From Collinsella sp. (GTDB lineage: Bacteria > Actinomycetota > Coriobacteriia > Coriobacteriales > Coriobacteriaceae), in contig JAIJJM010000100.1 of NCBI GenBank assembly GCA_022728415.1, forward strand, positions 1-7,339: DNA of 7,339 nucleotides. The letters run 5' to 3'. This document shows positions 5,332 through 7,339 of the stretch, in pieces (the stretch's first letter is position 1; every line of letters starts with the position of its first letter). Under the pieces are notes generated by a model that worked only from the letters and a program-made list of their open reading frames with translations, was not told where the DNA came from and did no database searches. Both the position numbers and the translations under genes were made by a program.

Positions 5332-5787
5332 ATGAGCATCAATCGAGTGAACATCACCGGTAACCTCACGCGTGATCCCGAGCTGCGCGCCACCGCCGGC
5401 GGAACTCAGGTTCTGTCCTTTGGCGTCGCCGTGAACGATCGTCGCCGCAACCCGCAGACTGGCGAGTGGGAGGACTATCCCAACTTTGTCGACTGCACTA
5501 TGTTCGGCACGCGCGCCGAGGCCGTGAGCCGTTTCCTGGCAAAGGGAAACAAGGTCGCGATCGAGGGCAAGCTGCGCTACAGCTCTTGGGAGCGCGACGG
5601 CCAGCGCCGGAGCAAGCTTGAGGTCATCGTCGATGAGATCGAGTTTATGAGCTCCCGCGGTGGCCAGGGTGGCTACGATCAGGGCGGTTACGCCCCCGCG
5701 GCCCCTGCAGCGCCCGCACCTCGTCCTGCCGCACCGGTGGCTACGCCGCCCGCGGTCGACGTCTACGATGAGGACATCCCGTTTTAA
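5332..5787 (+). CDS. ssb: Single-stranded DNA-binding protein SSB
   Basis: This 151-aa protein coats single-stranded DNA in replication, repair and recombination and recruits partner enzymes. Residues 1-105 form the OB fold: MSINRVNITGNLTRDPELR, SFGVAVNDRR, WEDYPNFVDCTMFGTRAEAVSRFL, KVAIEGKLRYSSWERDGQRRS and EVIVDEIEFM. A Gly-rich then Ala/Pro-rich flexible linker follows, ending in the acidic tip DEDIPF, the contact site for partner proteins. The start ATG at 5332 has AAGAGGA about 11 nt upstream, a loose spacing. The gene lies between rpsF and rpsR, as in most bacteria, so its expression is tied to ribosomal protein supply. Length and tail suggest the main chromosomal SSB, not a phage or plasmid copy. 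Confidence 0.97.
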   Translation: MSINRVNITGNLTRDPELRATAGGTQVLSFGVAVNDRRRNPQTGEWEDYPNFVDCTMFGTRAEAVSRFLAKGNKVAIEGKLRYSSWERDGQRRSKLEVIVDEIEFMSSRGGQGGYDQGGYAPAAPAAPAPRPAAPVATPPAVDVYDEDIPF

Positions 5788-5814
5788 GGGCTGTTCACCT
5801 ATTTTTGAGTGAGA

Positions 5815-5840
5815 GGCGGCTTCGGTTCTCCGAAGTTGCC
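5815..5840 (+). promoter_or_regulatory. Hairpin in the ssb-rpsR intergenic region
   Basis: GGCGGCTTCGG (5815-5825) pairs with CCGAAGTTGCC (5830-5840) over 11 bp including two G-T wobbles, closed by a TTCT loop. It ends 5 nt before the AAAGG of rpsR. There is no U-run, so it is not a terminator. It could affect rpsR translation or mark an RNA processing site; function is inference. Confidence 0.5.
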
Positions 5841-5859
5841 AAACGAAAGGTATTTTGAC

Positions 5860-6126
5860 ATGGCTAATGATTTTTCTGCACGTCAGCCGCGTCGTAAGTA
5901 CTGCCAGTTCTGCAAGGAGAACACTGAGTTCATCGACTATAAGGACACTCAGCTTCTCCGTAAGTACATGACCGACCGTGGCAAGATCAAGCCCCGTCGC
6001 GTCACTGGCGCTTGCACGCAGCATCAGCATGACATCGCCAACGCCATCAAGCGCGCCCGCGAGATGGCTCTCCTGCCGTACACCGTCCCCGTGGTTTCCT
6101 CTCGTGGCAACCGCGACCGCGGCTAA
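5860..6126 (+). CDS. rpsR: 30S ribosomal protein bS18 (zinc-motif, C+ form)
   Basis: This 88-aa protein is the S18 subunit of the 30S platform and partner of S6. The ATG at 5860 has AAAGG 9 nt upstream; a GTG at 5809 in the same frame falls just before the hairpin and adds residues absent from the family. The core is typical: [39 protein letters not shown] and [13 protein letters not shown]15, C18, C52 and H55 (CxxC...CxxH) are the layout of the C+ form, which probably binds zinc. Actinobacteria often carry C+ and C- paralogues that swap under zinc limitation. Only this one is visible, so a second copy elsewhere is possible. The length is slightly longer than E. coli S18 (75 aa) through both termini. 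Confidence 0.97.
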   Translation: MANDFSARQPRRKYCQFCKENTEFIDYKDTQLLRKYMTDRGKIKPRRVTGACTQHQHDIANAIKRAREMALLPYTVPVVSSRGNRDRG

Positions 6127-6141
6127 GAAGGGAGACGCATC

Positions 6142-6681
6142 ATGAAGGTTATTCTTCTCGATGAGATCAAGGGCAAGGGCGGCGAGGGTGACGTCGTAGA
6201 GGTCGCTCAGGGTTACGCTGAGAACTTCCTGTTCCCTAAGAAGCTCGCCGTTGCCGCCACCAAGGGCAACCTCAAGCAGCTTGACGAGCGTCGCAACAAC
6301 ATCGCCAAGCGCGAGGCCGTCCGTCTGGCTACCGCCAACGAGACCAAGGCTGCCTTCGAGGGCAAGACGGTCACCGTTGACGTCAAGGTCGGCGACGAGG
6401 GCGTCCTCTTTGGCTCCGTTACCGCCGCTATGATCGCTGATGCCATCAAGGCGCAGCTCGGTATGGACATCGACCGCAAGCGCGTCGAGCTCGGTAAGCC
6501 CATCAAGGTTGCCGGTGCCCACACCGTTGCCATCTCGCTGTACCGCGAGATCAAGGCCGAGGTTGTCGTTCTCGTTGGCGTTACCGCCGAGGAGCTCGCT
6601 GCCGAGGCTGAGGCTGAGGAGGCCACTGAGGTCGCCGAGGCCGAGACCGCCGAGGTCGAGACTGAGGCTGCTGCCGAGTAG
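6142..6681 (+). CDS. rplI: 50S ribosomal protein bL9 with acidic C-terminal extension
   Basis: This 179-aa protein is the L9 subunit, which binds 23S rRNA near the L1 stalk and reaches out along the ribosome. The ATG at 6142 follows GGGAG by 7 nt and lies 15 nt after the rpsR stop. The N domain is MKVILLDEIKGKGGEGDVVEVAQGYAENFLFPKKLA (residues 1-36), and a long connecting helix follows. The C domain has LFGSVTAAMIADAI and ends near VVVLVGVT. Standard L9 is about 149 aa. Residues 150-179 add a tail made almost only of Ala and Glu with Thr and Val, low in complexity. This is the last gene of the operon, with a terminator 32 nt downstream. Confidence 0.96.
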   Translation: MKVILLDEIKGKGGEGDVVEVAQGYAENFLFPKKLAVAATKGNLKQLDERRNNIAKREAVRLATANETKAAFEGKTVTVDVKVGDEGVLFGSVTAAMIADAIKAQLGMDIDRKRVELGKPIKVAGAHTVAISLYREIKAEVVVLVGVTAEELAAEAEAEEATEVAEAETAEVETEAAAE

Positions 6682-6713
6682 CATTTGCTGCAACGCAACA
6701 ATCTTTTTCTAAG

Positions 6714-6750
6714 AAGGGCGCTCTGGGAGACCAGGGCGCCCTTTTGTTTT
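6714..6750 (+). terminator. Intrinsic terminator of the rpsF-rplI operon
   Basis: AAGGGCGCTCTGG (6714-6726) pairs with CCAGGGCGCCCTT (6731-6743) over 13 bp with one wobble, capped by a GAGA tetraloop and followed by TTTTGTTTT. It separates dnaB from the ribosomal operon. Confidence 0.92.
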
Positions 6751-6863
6751 CTACGCTCAGCGAGCGCCATGGCAGGCGTTGCGGTGAAGTCCCAAATGCG
6801 GGACCGTTCATCCGTTTCGTTCGGTGATGATTGCCGGAGCGCGGCCCGTTTTGGGACCGTGGC

Positions 6864-6872
6864 TGATACTAT
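6864..6872 (+). promoter_or_regulatory. Possible extended -10 promoter of dnaB
   Basis: TGATACTAT fits an extended -10 (TGn plus TACTAT at 6867-6872). No recognisable -35 lies 16-18 bp upstream. The predicted start near 6879 would leave a leader of about 27 nt before the dnaB ATG. Independent transcription is expected because a strong terminator separates dnaB from rplI. Confidence 0.4.
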
Positions 6873-6905
6873 GGATGCTCGCAAGCGATATGAATGAGGA
6901 TGCTC

Positions 6906-7339
6906 ATGGCATACGACGATAGGGAGACGGGGCTGACGGTCGAGGACCGTGGCTCCAAGTTGGGTCTTCCCCAAAACCAAGATGCAGAGGCCAACGTACT
7001 GGCCGCCATGCTGCTATCGCCCGAGGTGGTCGAGGAAGCCCAGGTCGAGCTGCAGCCCGATGACTTCTACCGGCCCATTCACAAGACCATCTACACCGCG
7101 ATGGTCGATATGTACAACAGCCGCATTCCCATCGACTCTATCTCGCTGATCGATTACCTGCGCAGCATCAACAAGCTTGATGCCGTGGGCGGCGAGGCCT
7201 ACATTTTGGAGCTGATGGGTCAGACCCTGTCGCTCGTGAACTGGCAGCACCATGCCGCCATCGTTCGCCGCGATTCGATGCTGCGTGAGCTGATCGGCGC
7301 CACCAACGAGATCAACGCGCTGGCCTATAACGCCCCTAC
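6906..7339 (+). CDS. dnaB: Replicative DNA helicase DnaB, N-terminal part (3' truncated by window)
   Basis: The frame is open from ATG 6906 to the window end (144 codons plus 2 nt). GAGGA lies 7 nt upstream of the ATG. The protein is the start of the hexameric 5'-3' replicative helicase that unwinds the fork and binds primase through its N-terminal domain. After a short leader come LPQNQDAEANVLAAMLLSPE, FYRPIHKTIYTAMVDMYN, SISLIDYLRSINKLDAVGG, EAYILELMGQTLSLVN and HHAAIVRRDSMLRELI, the standard DnaB N-domain landmarks. The RecA-like ATPase domain with Walker motifs lies beyond the window. Its place after rplI is the usual gene order. Whether an intein interrupts the helicase domain, as in some actinobacteria, cannot be judged. 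Confidence 0.95.
   Translation, partial: MAYDDRETGLTVEDRGSKLGLPQNQDAEANVLAAMLLSPEVVEEAQVELQPDDFYRPIHKTIYTAMVDMYNSRIPIDSISLIDYLRSINKLDAVGGEAYILELMGQTLSLVNWQHHAAIVRRDSMLRELIGATNEINALAYNAP

Noticed and set aside
4918..6693. 591-codon open frame on the minus strand across rpsF-ssb-rpsR-rplI
   Set aside because: It is antisense to four certain genes. Its Leu/Asp/Gly/Val-rich, motif-free product is the usual shadow of GC-rich codon bias, and it has no ribosome binding site or promoter.
6213..6980. 255-codon minus-strand frame over rplI and the dnaB start
   Set aside because: It crosses a strong + strand terminator and two certain genes, and the Ala/Ser-rich product mirrors the L9 tail in antisense.

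Overview
The window reads as chromosomal DNA of a GC-rich Gram-positive bacterium. The best guess is Actinomycetota of the class Coriobacteriia, Collinsella-like. This rests on the GC-rich codon use, the style of the encoded proteins, the CxxC form of ribosomal protein bS18, and the DUF559-type endonuclease-like protein common in actinobacteria. The genus is an inference; no 16S or other marker is present.

Layout. (1) 1-724: the 3' part of typA/bipA on the + strand, closed by a strong probably bidirectional terminator (752-786) and a second palindrome (789-823). (2) 845-4021: three minus-strand accessory genes. These are an exported beta-helix (bactofilin-like) protein with C-terminal membrane segments, split by a -1 frameshift near 1391; a TRIC/UPF0126 membrane channel protein that starts at TTG; and a DUF559-like PD-(D/E)XK protein. 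The last is bracketed by two direct copies (2920-2984 and 4126-4192) of a hairpin element about 66 nt long. (3) 4227-4539: two tandem minus-strand tRNA-Ser genes (anticodons GGA then CGA). Each is followed by an intrinsic terminator, and a good promoter sits upstream of the first. (4) 4540-4889: intergenic DNA with no convincing gene. (5) 4890-6750: the classical rpsF-ssb-rpsR-rplI operon on the + strand, with a clear promoter, a leader hairpin that may be the S6:S18 autoregulatory site, and a 3' terminator. (6) 6864-7339: promoter and 5' part of dnaB.

How it works together. The right half is translation and replication core: S6 and S18 bind side by side in the 30S subunit, L9 belongs to the 50S, SSB coats single-stranded DNA, and DnaB is the replicative helicase. 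TypA at the left edge is a ribosome-associated GTPase. The central minus-strand block is accessory, and its three genes show no evident shared function. The most interesting items are the repeated hairpin element around the nuclease-like gene, the frameshifted beta-helix gene with a perfect 9-bp inverted repeat in its upstream region, the rpsF leader hairpin, and a terminator placed between the two tRNA-Ser genes that leaves no room for a second promoter.
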